64,000 bases of DNA from UMGS1279 sp045630265 (GCA_045630265.1 JAZQSV010000064.1:4600-68599), one strand, 5' to 3'; numbered from the stretch's first letter, positions 15,983 through 23,951 are shown. Numbers and translations are program-made. Notes: generated from the letters alone by a model not told the origin.

Positions 15983-17020
15983 ATGAAAAGGATAGTCTTA
16001 TTTTTGTTAATAGTAGCAATTTTGCTGTCGCTTACATCCTGCGGCGGCAGGGTTTCTTTACAAAAATTTACCGACTATTCCTTTGAATACTTCGATACCG
16101 TTACAACATTTGTTGGTTATGAAAATGAAAAAGAGGAGTTTGACCTTGTTTTTAATAAGGTCAAACTCCTTATGTCTTATTATCATAAACTTTTCGATAT
16201 TTATCATACCTACGAAGGTGTTAATAATTTAGCTACAATAAATTCCTTGCAGGACGGCAAACATAAAGAGGTTAAGGTAGAAAAAGAACTTATTGACTTT
16301 ATGCTTTTTGCAAAGGAAATGTATATGCTTACAAATGGTAAAACCAACGTTGCAATGGGAAGTGTTCTGTCCATTTGGCATAACTACAGAACTGAAGGTG
16401 CAGATAATCCTGATGCCGCAAAGATCCCTTCTATGGATGAATTAAAGGCGGCGGCAGAGCATACAAATATAGAAAATGTAATTATAGACGCCCAAAAATC
16501 CACCGTTTTTTTAAGTGACCCTAAAATGAAGCTTGACGTAGGCGCCCTTGCCAAGGGCTATGCGGTGGAGAAAATATATCAGTATTTAAAAGAGCAAAAT
16601 TTAAGCGGATATATAATAAATATCGGCGGCAACATAAAAACTCTTGGCACTCACCCAAACAAAAAGGAGTTTGCGGTGGGCATTGAAAATCCAGATTTAC
16701 AGGATAGCGAAAACCCGTATATTGAAACACTGAACATAAAAAACACTTCGGTGGTTACAAGCGGTAACTACCAAAGATACTATACAGTAAACGGCAAAAA
16801 TTATCACCACATTATAGACCCCAGTACTTTAATGCCAAGCGAGTATTTTACACTAGTTTCGGTAATGTGTGAGGATTCGGGTGTTGGCGACGCACTCTCT
16901 ACCGCACTTTTTTGTATGGATATTGAAAGCGGCAAAAAACTTTTATCCAAGGTAGATAATGCCGAGGCGATTTGGGTAACCATGGACGGTAAAAAGCATA
17001 AAACCGACGGATTTAAATAG
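15983..17020 (+). CDS. apbE: FAD:protein FMN transferase (lipoprotein ApbE)
   Basis: Attaches FMN covalently to Thr in target proteins outside the membrane, using FAD and Mg2+. About 345 residues with a lipobox (SLTSC) and family motifs LDVGALAKGYAVEK, NIGGNIKTLG, HHIIDPSTLMP and GDALSTALF. The obvious targets are RnfD (Thr154) and RnfG (Thr365, perhaps Thr146) in the same operon. I prefer ATG 15983 to ATG 15977 because AAAGG lies 9 nt before it rather than 3. A perfect 14-bp inverted repeat lies inside the gene at 16134-16170. Confidence 0.95.
   Translation: MKRIVLFLLIVAILLSLTSCGGRVSLQKFTDYSFEYFDTVTTFVGYENEKEEFDLVFNKVKLLMSYYHKLFDIYHTYEGVNNLATINSLQDGKHKEVKVEKELIDFMLFAKEMYMLTNGKTNVAMGSVLSIWHNYRTEGADNPDAAKIPSMDELKAAAEHTNIENVIIDAQKSTVFLSDPKMKLDVGALAKGYAVEKIYQYLKEQNLSGYIINIGGNIKTLGTHPNKKEFAVGIENPDLQDSENPYIETLNIKNTSVVTSGNYQRYYTVNGKNYHHIIDPSTLMPSEYFTLVSVMCEDSGVGDALSTALFCMDIESGKKLLSKVDNAEAIWVTMDGKKHKTDGFK
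16134..16170 (+). repeat. Perfect 14-bp inverted repeat inside apbE
   Basis: AGGAGTTTGACCTT (16134-16147) and its exact complement (16157-16170) are separated by 9 nt. There is no T-run after it, so it is not a terminator. It would form a stable mRNA hairpin within codons for EEFDLVFNKVKLL. Confidence 0.8.
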
Positions 17021-17080
17021 AAGTATTACGTAAGTACCTTTAAATATTGTTGAAACTTTTTAAAAAGTTAAAATAAGGTC

Positions 17081-17108
17081 TTGATTTTTCCTAAAAAATG
17101 GTTACAAT
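17081..17108 (+). promoter_or_regulatory. groESL promoter
   Basis: TTGATT (17081-17086), 16-bp spacer, TACAAT (17103-17108), immediately upstream of the CIRCE element, which covers the expected transcription start. Confidence 0.75.
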
Positions 17109-17113
17109 ATATA

Positions 17114-17140
17114 TTAGCACTCTAAGTGCTAGAGTGCTAA
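17114..17140. promoter_or_regulatory. CIRCE operator (HrcA binding site)
   Basis: TTAGCACTC-N9-GAGTGCTAA, an exact match to the CIRCE consensus. HrcA represses groESL here until heat shock; hrcA itself is outside the window. A second hairpin in the leader (17151-17178, AATACGG/CCGTATT) precedes the ribosome site. Confidence 0.97.
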
Positions 17141-17200
17141 AAACATAAAAAATACGGCTTTCAAAAAAGAACCGTATTAGCTTATAGGAGGATTGCTCAT

Positions 17201-17485
17201 ATGACTATTAAACCCTTGGCAGACCGCGTTGTTACTAAAGCGGTAGCTGCAGAAGAAACCACAAAGAGCGGCATTATTCTCACCGCTGCCGCACAGGAAA
17301 AACCCCAAATGGCAGAGGTTGTTGCAGTAGGCCCCGGCGGACTTGTGGATGGAAACGAAGTTGAAATGTACGTTAAGGTTGGCGATAAGGTTATCACCAG
17401 CAAATATGCAGGCACAGAGGTTAAGATTGATGGTGTAGAATATTCCATTGTTCGTCAGTCCGACATTTTGGCTACTATTGAATAA
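17201..17485 (+). CDS. groES: Co-chaperonin GroES
   Basis: The 94-residue lid of the GroEL folding chamber. PLADRVV near the N-terminus, the mobile loop EETTKSGIIL and the closing EYSIVRQSDILATIE are typical. TAGGAGG lies ahead of the ATG. It is under a perfect CIRCE element and is followed after 20 bp by groEL. Confidence 0.98.
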   Translation: MTIKPLADRVVTKAVAAEETTKSGIILTAAAQEKPQMAEVVAVGPGGLVDGNEVEMYVKVGDKVITSKYAGTEVKIDGVEYSIVRQSDILATIE

Positions 17486-17505
17486 TTTACTGTGAGGTAA
17501 TTGAT

Positions 17506-19140
17506 ATGTCTAAAATTATTGTTTTTAGTGAAGAAGCACGTAAATCTCTTCAGGCGGGTGTAGACCAGCTCGCTAACGCAGTTAAGGTTACTCTTGGTCC
17601 CAAGGGAAGAAACGTTGTTATAGACAAAAAGTTTGGTGCACCCCTTATCACTAACGACGGCGTTACCATTGCAAAGGAAATTGAGCTTGACGATCCATTC
17701 GAGAATATGGGCGCACAGCTTGTAAAAGAGGTTGCAACAAGAACTAACGACGTTGCGGGTGACGGCACTACCACTGCAACAGTTTTGGCACAGGCACTTA
17801 TTTGTGAGGGTATGAAAAACGTTGCCGCAGGTGCAAACCCAATGGTTGTTAAAAAGGGTATTGCCAAGGCAGTAGCAAAGGCTGTTGAGGCCGTTACCGC
17901 AAACTCCAAAAAGGTAAGCGGCAGTGAGGATATTGCAAGGGTTGGCACCGTTTCTGCAGGTGATGAGGTTATTGGTAAGCTTATTGCTGAGGCAATGGAT
18001 AAGGTTTCTGCCGATGGTGTTATTACCGTTGAAGAATCCAAGACCGCCGAAACCTATATTGAGGTTGTTGAGGGTATGCAGTTTGACAGGGGTTATATTA
18101 CTCCTTATATGGCTACCGATACAGACAAAATGGAGGCCGTTATTGATGATGCCTTTATTTTGCTCACCGACAAGAAAATTTCCAGTATTCAGGAAATTTT
18201 ACCTCTTTTGGAGCAAATTGTTCAGGCCGGCAAAAAGCTTGTTATTGTTGCTGAGGATATTGAGGGAGAGGCACTTTCTACACTTATCGTCAACAAGCTT
18301 CGCGGTACCTTCGTTTGCGTTGGTGTTAAGGCCCCCGGTTTTGGTGATAGAAGAAAAGAAATGCTTCGCGACATTGCAATTCTCACAGGTGGTCAGGTAA
18401 TCAGCGAGGAGCTTGGTCTTGAGCTTAAAGAAACCACACTTGCTCAGCTCGGCCGTGCAAGTCAGGTTAAGGTTGGCAAGGAAACCACCATTATTGTTGG
18501 AGGCGCAGGCGACAAGGCAGAGATTGACGGACGCATTACTCAGATTAAAAATCAAATTGAGGTTACCACATCTGAGTTTGATAAAGAAAAATTACAGGAA
18601 CGCCTTGCAAAGCTTTCGGGCGGTGTTGCAGTACTCAAGGTAGGTGCCGCTACCGAGGTTGAAATGAAGGACAAAAAGCTTCGCATCGAGGACGCTTTGG
18701 CAGCCACTAAAGCCGCAGTTGAGGAAGGCATTGTAGCAGGCGGCGGTGTGGCACTTGTAAGCGCAATTCCCGCAGTTACAACCCTTTTGAGTGAGACCGA
18801 GGGTGATGAAAAAACCGGCGTGCAAATTGTGCTTAAGGCAATTGAAGCACCCCTTCGTCAAATTGCTACCAATGCAGGTCTTGAAGGCTCTGTTATTATT
18901 GATAAAATTGTTACAAGTGATAAGCCCAACTTTGGTTTTGACTTTTACAATGAAACCTACGTTGATATGATTGAGTGCGGTATTGTTGACCCCACAAAGG
19001 TTACCCGTTCTGCACTTCAAAACGCAGCTTCGGTTGCTTCCATGGTGCTTACTACCGAGTCTTTGGTTGCAGACAAAAAAGAAGAACCCTCTGCAGCTGC
19101 AGCAGCCGCTGCCGCAGCAGGCGCAGGTGGAATGTACTAA
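17506..19140 (+). CDS. groEL: Chaperonin GroEL
   Basis: A 544-residue subunit of the ATP-driven tetradecameric folding chamber. The nucleotide-binding GPKGRNVVIDKKFGAP and DGTTTATVLAQ (with the catalytic Asp), the apical substrate-binding domain, and ALAATKAAVEEGIVAGGGVAL are all present. The C-terminal tail is AAAAAAAAGAGGMY, Ala/Gly-rich rather than the GGM repeat of E. coli. It ends at a strong terminator. Confidence 0.98.
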   Translation: MSKIIVFSEEARKSLQAGVDQLANAVKVTLGPKGRNVVIDKKFGAPLITNDGVTIAKEIELDDPFENMGAQLVKEVATRTNDVAGDGTTTATVLAQALICEGMKNVAAGANPMVVKKGIAKAVAKAVEAVTANSKKVSGSEDIARVGTVSAGDEVIGKLIAEAMDKVSADGVITVEESKTAETYIEVVEGMQFDRGYITPYMATDTDKMEAVIDDAFILLTDKKISSIQEILPLLEQIVQAGKKLVIVAEDIEGEALSTLIVNKLRGTFVCVGVKAPGFGDRRKEMLRDIAILTGGQVISEELGLELKETTLAQLGRASQVKVGKETTIIVGGAGDKAEIDGRITQIKNQIEVTTSEFDKEKLQERLAKLSGGVAVLKVGAATEVEMKDKKLRIEDALAATKAAVEEGIVAGGGVALVSAIPAVTTLLSETEGDEKTGVQIVLKAIEAPLRQIATNAGLEGSVIIDKIVTSDKPNFGFDFYNETYVDMIECGIVDPTKVTRSALQNAASVASMVLTTESLVADKKEEPSAAAAAAAAAGAGGMY

Positions 19141-19158
19141 AATTTCGCTTAGAAAGCA

Positions 19159-19192
19159 AAAAGGTATTGCAAAACTTTGCAATACCTTTTTT
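19159..19192 (+). terminator. groESL terminator
   Basis: A perfect 15-bp stem (AAAAGGTATTGCAAA and complement) with a 2-nt centre, running into six T. Confidence 0.92.
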
Positions 19193-19258
19193 ATTTTGCG
19201 CATATATTATATGGAAAGAAAACAAAAGCACTTTAGGGTAGCCTATATGGAGGTAGTT

Positions 19259-19528
19259 ATGGAGGCTTACAACGATTTTTTTAATGATGATTTGGAACTA
19301 AAGGAAGAAGAGGAATCCCAAAAAAACAAAAAGTCCTTTGACCCGGTTTTTGCAATAATTATAATGCAAATAATTGTGGCGTCGGTTTTGCTTGTTGCGG
19401 TTATGGTAGTAAAAAACTTTTTTCCAAACGAGGGGGAGAAATTAAAGGCATTTTATAAAGAAAAGGTAATGGCCCAAACAAAAGTGGAACTTGTTTTGGA
19501 GGAAAAAACGCAGCAGGATAATGGTTAG
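19259..19528 (+). CDS. Small single-pass membrane protein upstream of SpoIVFB-like protease
   Basis: 89 residues: an acidic cytoplasmic N-terminus (DDLELKEEEE), one membrane helix (about 31-53), and a charged outer tail. The arrangement, with GEKLKAFYKEKVMAQT after the helix, resembles the N-terminal anchor of SpoIIQ/SpoIVFA-type proteins, but no M23 domain follows; the frame stops and overlaps the protease gene by 8 bp. It may be a minimal partner of the protease, as SpoIVFA is for SpoIVFB, or a shortened relic. Of three in-frame ATG codons I choose 19259 because GGAGG lies 5 nt upstream; 19211 and 19247 are alternatives. Confidence 0.65.
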   Translation: MEAYNDFFNDDLELKEEEESQKNKKSFDPVFAIIIMQIIVASVLLVAVMVVKNFFPNEGEKLKAFYKEKVMAQTKVELVLEEKTQQDNG

Positions 19529-20129
19529 CTTTAAAGTTTTTGGGATAAATTCTTCCGTGTCAATTGGGTTTTTGTGCATTATAACGCTTCTTATGTACTG
19601 CGACAAAACGGGGTATATGCTTACTGCGCTTTTTGCGGCAATGATACACGAAGCAGGGCATATTGCTTCACTTAAAATGTTAAAATCTCCACCTCAAAGG
19701 GTGGTATTTAAAATTGGCACTATTTCTTTGGAGGGCAGATACAATCTAACCCAAAAAGGCAGACTGTTTATGATATTTTCAGGCCCACTTGCAAACCTTT
19801 TTACGGCCCTTGTTTATCTTGGTTTATTTTATGTTTTTGGTTCAAATCGGCTGCTGGAACTATTTGTTATTATGTTAATATTTTGTGTTTTTAACCTTTT
19901 GCCCGTAACGGGTCTCGACGGCGGGGAAATAACCGCCATTTTTCTTTGCAAAAATTTAAAATATAAAACCGCCAAATTCTGTTCCAAGGCGATTAGTATT
20001 ACTTTTTGTCTTTTAGGTTTGGCTTTGGGCGGTTTCGTTTTTTTGCGCTCGGGCAAAAATCCTTCTCTTTTGCTTCTTTTTATATATCTTTTGGTATGTA
20101 CCTTTAAAAATGACTACGAATTCCTTTAA
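19521..20129 (+). CDS. M50 intramembrane metalloprotease, SpoIVFB-like
   Basis: A 202-residue polytopic zinc protease of the site-2 protease class. The zinc motif HEAGH (His43, Glu44, His47) sits at the end of a membrane helix, and NLLPVTGLDGG (Asn125, Asp133) supplies the third ligand. At this size, without PDZ or CBS domains, it fits the SpoIVFB group that cleaves pro-sigma-K in the mother cell. That substrate is an inference, though the window holds other sporulation genes. It overlaps the small upstream membrane-protein gene by 8 bp, suggesting coupling. Confidence 0.85.
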   Translation: MVSFKVFGINSSVSIGFLCIITLLMYCDKTGYMLTALFAAMIHEAGHIASLKMLKSPPQRVVFKIGTISLEGRYNLTQKGRLFMIFSGPLANLFTALVYLGLFYVFGSNRLLELFVIMLIFCVFNLLPVTGLDGGEITAIFLCKNLKYKTAKFCSKAISITFCLLGLALGGFVFLRSGKNPSLLLLFIYLLVCTFKNDYEFL

Positions 20130-20135
20130 ATGCGC

Positions 20136-20164
20136 TTGAAAAGTAATTTATAATATAGTAAAAT
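20136..20164 (+). promoter_or_regulatory. Promoter of the radical SAM/DUF2344 operon
   Basis: TTGAAA (20136-20141), 17-bp spacer, TAAAAT (20159-20164). Confidence 0.6.
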
Positions 20165-20202
20165 AAATATATATGCATTTTAAAGGGAGGGAGCCGAAGA
20201 AA

Positions 20203-22062
20203 ATGGAAAACAAGCGTCTTGAAGATTTATTCTTAACCGTTCAAAAACCGGGCAGGTATTCGGGCGGCGAGGTTGGCAGTATTATAAAGGACAAAGAAAA
20301 TGTAGACGTAAGGTTTGCTTTTTGCTTCCCCGATACCTACGAAATAGGAATGTCCCACCTTGGTATGAAAATTCTTTACTCTGTTTTCAACCAAAGGGAG
20401 GATATATGGTGTGAGCGCGTTTTTGCCCCTTGGGTGGATTTTGAAGAGGTTATGCGAAAAAATAATATTCCTCTTTTCGCCCTTGAAAGCCGCGACCCTA
20501 TAAAGGATTTTGATTTTATTGGCTTTACTTTGCAGTACGAGCTTTCTTACACTAATGTTTTGAATATGCTTGATTTAGCGGGTGTCCCCTTAAAAAGCGC
20601 AGATAGAGTAGACCTTGCGCCCTTAGTGGTGGCGGGCGGTCCTTGTGCTTGTAACCCAGAACCGCTTGCCGACTTTGTGGATATTTTCTTTTTAGGCGAA
20701 GGCGAAGAGGTTGATTTAGAGGTTATTGACCTTTATAAAAAGTTCAAAAAAGAGGGCAAAACCGATAAGAGGGAGTTTTTAATAGAGGCTTCTAAAATTA
20801 AGGGTGTTTACGTGCCTTCTCTTTATGATGTGGAGTATAATGGCGAGGGCAAAATTTTAAAATACACCCCCAAATGCGGCGCGCCCGAAAAAATAGAAAA
20901 ACGTATAATGAGCGATATGGATAAATCGCCCTATCCGGAAAACGTTCCTGTGCCTTACACCGAAATTGTACACGACCGCGCAGTTATGGAAATTTTCAGA
21001 GGTTGTATCCGTGGTTGCCGTTTTTGTCAGGCGGGATTTATCTACCGCCCCGTAAGGGAAAAATCGCCCGAGGTTATCAATCGTCAGGCCAAGGCACTTT
21101 GTGAGAATACGGGTTACGACGAACTTTCCCTTTCATCTCTTAGCACAAGTGATTATAGGAAAATACAGCCGCTACTATCAGAAATGATAGAGTGGACAGA
21201 AAAGGATAATATAAGTCTTTCTCTTCCAAGTCTTAGAATAGACAATTTTTCCGAAGAACTTTTAGAAAAAATGAAGATGATAAGAAAGAGCGGACTTACC
21301 TTTGCACCCGAGGCCGGAACGCAGCGTCTACGCGATGTTATAAACAAAAACATAACAGAGGGGGATATCTTGTCCTCCTGTGAAACTGCTTTTAAGGGTG
21401 GCTACACCTCGGTTAAACTTTATTTTATGGTAGGGCTTCCTACCGAGACCGACGACGATATAAGGGGTATTGCCGAGCTTGCCCAAAAAATAGTAGACCT
21501 ATATTATAAAAATCCTAACAGACAAAAGGGTAAAAGCGTAAATGTTTCGGTAAGCGTTTCAAACTTTGTTCCAAAGCCCTTTACACCATTCCAGTTCTGC
21601 CCCCAAATTACAGCCACAGAACTTCACAGAAAGCATACAGTTTTAACCGAGGCAATTACCACTAAAAAAATTTCTCTTAGTTGGCACGACAGTAAGACAA
21701 GTGCCCTGGAGGGAGCATTTGCGCGCGGAGACCGCCGTTTAGGTGAGGTTATTTTAAATGCCTTTAATATGGGCGCCAAGATGGATGGTTGGGGTGAATG
21801 CTTTGACTATGATAAATGGATGAAGGCATTTGAAAAGGCAGGACTAGACCCCGCTTTTTATGCAAACAGGGAAAGAACGGCAGAAGAGATTGCCCCTTGG
21901 GACCACTTAGATTATGGTGTTACCAAGCAGTTTTTAATAAAGGAATATAAAACGGCACTTAATGAAAAAACAACACCCAACTGCCGTGAAAAATGTGCGG
22001 GCTGCGGCGCCGCAAAATACGGGGAGGGCGTTTGCTTTGAAAAATGTACGGCTTCTTTATAA
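20203..22062 (+). CDS. B12-binding/radical SAM protein, TIGR03960 family
   Basis: A 619-residue cytosolic enzyme. The N-terminal third resembles a B12-binding-like domain (DVRFAFCFPDTYEIGMSHLG), the centre is a radical SAM barrel with the cluster motif CIRGCRFC (Cys268, 272, 275), and the C-terminus ends in a Cys-rich segment (NCREKCAGCGAAKYGEGVC). The family is widespread in Firmicutes and almost always precedes a DUF2344 gene, as here; its reaction is not established. The start is ATG 20203 with GGGAG 9 nt upstream. The downstream gene overlaps its end by 26 bp. Confidence 0.9.
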   Translation: MENKRLEDLFLTVQKPGRYSGGEVGSIIKDKENVDVRFAFCFPDTYEIGMSHLGMKILYSVFNQREDIWCERVFAPWVDFEEVMRKNNIPLFALESRDPIKDFDFIGFTLQYELSYTNVLNMLDLAGVPLKSADRVDLAPLVVAGGPCACNPEPLADFVDIFFLGEGEEVDLEVIDLYKKFKKEGKTDKREFLIEASKIKGVYVPSLYDVEYNGEGKILKYTPKCGAPEKIEKRIMSDMDKSPYPENVPVPYTEIVHDRAVMEIFRGCIRGCRFCQAGFIYRPVREKSPEVINRQAKALCENTGYDELSLSSLSTSDYRKIQPLLSEMIEWTEKDNISLSLPSLRIDNFSEELLEKMKMIRKSGLTFAPEAGTQRLRDVINKNITEGDILSSCETAFKGGYTSVKLYFMVGLPTETDDDIRGIAELAQKIVDLYYKNPNRQKGKSVNVSVSVSNFVPKPFTPFQFCPQITATELHRKHTVLTEAITTKKISLSWHDSKTSALEGAFARGDRRLGEVILNAFNMGAKMDGWGECFDYDKWMKAFEKAGLDPAFYANRERTAEEIAPWDHLDYGVTKQFLIKEYKTALNEKTTPNCREKCAGCGAAKYGEGVCFEKCTASL

Positions 22063-22693
22063 AAAACACGGCGTTTTAAGGTTTGTTTCCCACCTTGATA
22101 TGAACCGCTTTTTCATTCGTTTGTTACGGCAGTCCAAGGTTCCTATTTGGTACACTGAAGGTTTTAACAGGCATCCTTATATAACCTTTGCACTCCCGCT
22201 CTCCCTTGGATTTTGCAGTGAATGGGAGGCGGTGGATTTTCGTCTTACCGATGACGACTTTCCTATCTCCAAGGCAAAAGAAATGATAAGTGCTGTCTGC
22301 CCCAACGGAATAGAGGTTATAGATTTAGTTGAGCCCACGTATAAAGCCGGAAAAATAGAAAGCGCAGAGTTTGACATTTTGTTTTCGGCGGACAGTGGCG
22401 CCACAAGGATGAGCCTTGAACAGTTTTTAAATTCCGATGAAATTTTGGTTTCAAAGAAAACCAAAAAAGGCGAAATAAAAAGTATGGACGTTAAAGAAAA
22501 AATACTTTCTGCGGCAGTAGAGGAAAAGGACGACGGTCTTAAACTGTCTGTTAGCCTTCCCGCAGGTGGCAGTGATAACGTCAATCCCAAAATTATAATA
22601 GATGCATATTTTAATAAAATTGGAAGCGCAAATCCGTTTTGTCTTATCACTCGAAAAATGCTTTTTGTAAGTGACGGAAATATTTTTAAATAA
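22037..22693 (+). CDS. TIGR03936/DUF2344 radical-SAM-linked protein
   Basis: About 218 residues. YKKHGVLRFVSHLDMNRFF and EGFNRHPYITFALPLSLGF are the DUF2344 signatures. No cofactor motif is seen; it is thought to act with the preceding radical SAM protein. An ATG exists at 21962, but it would overlap the upstream gene by 101 bp and lacks a ribosome site. TTG 22037 has GGAGG 9 nt upstream and begins right before the conserved domain, so I choose it. Confidence 0.85.
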   Translation: MKNVRLLYKKHGVLRFVSHLDMNRFFIRLLRQSKVPIWYTEGFNRHPYITFALPLSLGFCSEWEAVDFRLTDDDFPISKAKEMISAVCPNGIEVIDLVEPTYKAGKIESAEFDILFSADSGATRMSLEQFLNSDEILVSKKTKKGEIKSMDVKEKILSAAVEEKDDGLKLSVSLPAGGSDNVNPKIIIDAYFNKIGSANPFCLITRKMLFVSDGNIFK

Positions 22694-22707
22694 TTTTGGA
22701 GAAGTGT

Positions 22708-23544
22708 ATGAAGGATAAAATTATTACATTCCTCAAAGGCCTTTTTATAGGCGGCACAATGACTGTGCCGGGGGTTAGTGGTGGCTCAATGGCAATGATT
22801 TTAGGTATATATAACCGCCTTATAAGCTCCATCGCAACCTTTAGAAAAAACGTAAAAAAGAATATTGTTTTCCTTTTGTTTTTTGTGGCAGGAGGACTTA
22901 TTGGCGTACTCATTTTTTCAAAATACATAATTACTCCCCTTATGGAGAACTTTCCGCTGGCTACGGGTTACTTCTTTTTAGGTGCGGTAGCGGGCGGTGT
23001 GCCTATAATACTTAAAACGGCAAAGGTTAAAAAAATATCCCCCCGTATAATTGCATTTCCCATACTTGGAATGTTCCCCATTTTACTTATAGACCTTATT
23101 CCTTCGGGGCTTTTTAGCCCGGGAGAGGGCTTTACCTTTTCTGGCGTGGTGGTACAAATTTTTGGAGGAATATTTGTTGCTGCTGCGCTTGTGCTTCCCG
23201 GCATCAGCGTTTCGCAGGTGCTTTTAATGATGGGGATTTATGATAAAATTCTAGTTGCAATGGGAAATTTCGATTTTGAAACTCTTTTGTATTTTGCACC
23301 ACTGGTACTTGGAATAATAGTTGGTATTTTAGGTGTTGCGAAGTTCATGAATATGGCTATGGAAAAGTTTCCACAAAAAACCTACCTTACTGTTTTCGGC
23401 TTTTTGCTTGCTTCTGTGCCGGACCTTATTTTAAAGGTTGGCGTGCCGGGCGGAATTTACATACCAATTTGTATTTTGGCTGCGGCGCTTGGCTTTTCCT
23501 TTATTTTTCTTTTGCAAAAACTTGAAGAAAGAATTAATTATTAA
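22708..23544 (+). CDS. DUF368 polytopic membrane protein (PopT-type polyprenyl-phosphate translocase)
   Basis: About 278 residues with eight or so membrane helices arranged as two halves: GLFIGGTMTVPGVSGGSMAM in the first and ALVLPGISVSQVLL in the second are the two conserved PG(V/I)S reentrant motifs of the family. DUF368 proteins have been shown in other bacteria to recycle undecaprenyl phosphate across the membrane for wall synthesis; function here is by family. The start is ATG 22708 with GGAGAAG upstream. It is probably co-transcribed with the two preceding genes (14-bp gap). Confidence 0.87.
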   Translation: MKDKIITFLKGLFIGGTMTVPGVSGGSMAMILGIYNRLISSIATFRKNVKKNIVFLLFFVAGGLIGVLIFSKYIITPLMENFPLATGYFFLGAVAGGVPIILKTAKVKKISPRIIAFPILGMFPILLIDLIPSGLFSPGEGFTFSGVVVQIFGGIFVAAALVLPGISVSQVLLMMGIYDKILVAMGNFDFETLLYFAPLVLGIIVGILGVAKFMNMAMEKFPQKTYLTVFGFLLASVPDLILKVGVPGGIYIPICILAAALGFSFIFLLQKLEERINY

Positions 23545-23549
23545 AAACA

Positions 23550-23585
23550 AAAAACACCCTGCCGCTAAAGCGACAGGGTGTTTTT
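23550..23585. terminator. Bidirectional terminator
   Basis: AAAAACACCCTG and CAGGGTGTTTTT form a 12-bp stem that encloses a CGCTaaAGCG sub-stem. It serves the DUF368 operon (plus) and the Cys-rich peptide gene (minus). Confidence 0.9.
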
Positions 23586-23599
23586 ACTATTATGTGCTA

Positions 23600-23737
23600 T
23601 TAGCAGCAGCAGTCGTTATCGTTGCGCTGGCAACCACAGCCGCAACCACCGTTGTTATTACCACCACAGCATGACAAGATAAGGATTAAGATGATAATCC
23701 AAGAGCAGTTGTTTCCACCAAAGAAATTGTTACACAT
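23600..23737 (-). CDS. 45-residue Cys-rich membrane peptide
   Basis: A small gene on the minus strand encoding 45 residues: a short N-terminus (MCNNFFGGNNCSW), one very hydrophobic stretch (IIILILILS), then a Gly/Asn/Cys-rich tail ending in three Cys. Ten of 45 residues are Cys. A strong AAAGGAGG lies 8 nt before the ATG and the gene ends at a shared terminator, so it is very likely expressed. Similar tiny Gly/Cys-rich, single-helix peptides (YjcZ-like) occur in spore formers, where some are linked to the spore coat; the family assignment and any metal or disulfide role are inference. Confidence 0.75.
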   Translation of the reverse strand: MCNNFFGGNNCSWIIILILILSCCGGNNNGGCGCGCQRNDNDCCC

Positions 23738-23809
23738 AAAATATCCTCCTTTCGGTAGGAAGAACGTAAGCTGGAATTTAGCTTATCTTTCTTGCTACAC
23801 TACATACTA

Positions 23810-23825
23810 TTCAAAAGCTTTTGAA
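23810..23825. repeat. Perfect 16-bp palindrome between the Cys-rich gene and ctsR
   Basis: TTCAAAAGCTTTTGAA is fully self-complementary. It lies 73 bp upstream of the Cys-rich gene start and 75 bp upstream of the ctsR promoter, in a 235-bp divergent intergenic region. A weaker inverted repeat, TAAGCT/AGCTTA, lies at about 23767-23784. Either could be an operator; no regulator is evident. Confidence 0.4.
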
Positions 23826-23899
23826 AGTGTTACTGGGTGTATTTTATAAAGGGAGAGATGTATAGAAGTTAAAAAAATTTAAAAAGGTTGAAAAAGTTC

Positions 23900-23951
23900 T
23901 TGACTTTCACTGACTTTCGTGTATAATAAAATTAAAGGTAAGTGAAAGTCA
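23900..23951 (+). promoter_or_regulatory. ctsR promoter overlapped by CtsR-type operator
   Basis: TTGACT (23900-23905), 16-bp spacer, TATAAT (23922-23927). The sequence TGACTTTC occurs twice in tandem with a 10-bp period (23901 and 23911), overlapping the -35 box and spacer, and a third copy appears inverted (GAAAGTCA, 23944-23951) after the start point. A 10-bp-spaced heptad repeat is the hallmark of CtsR operators, so autoregulation is expected. Confidence 0.75.

Noticed and set aside
23438..23849. Plus-strand frames of 78 and 75 residues over the Cys-rich peptide gene
   Set aside because: Low-complexity (Ala/Val/Thr or Gln/Pro) translations without ribosome sites; the minus-strand 45-residue gene explains the sequence.
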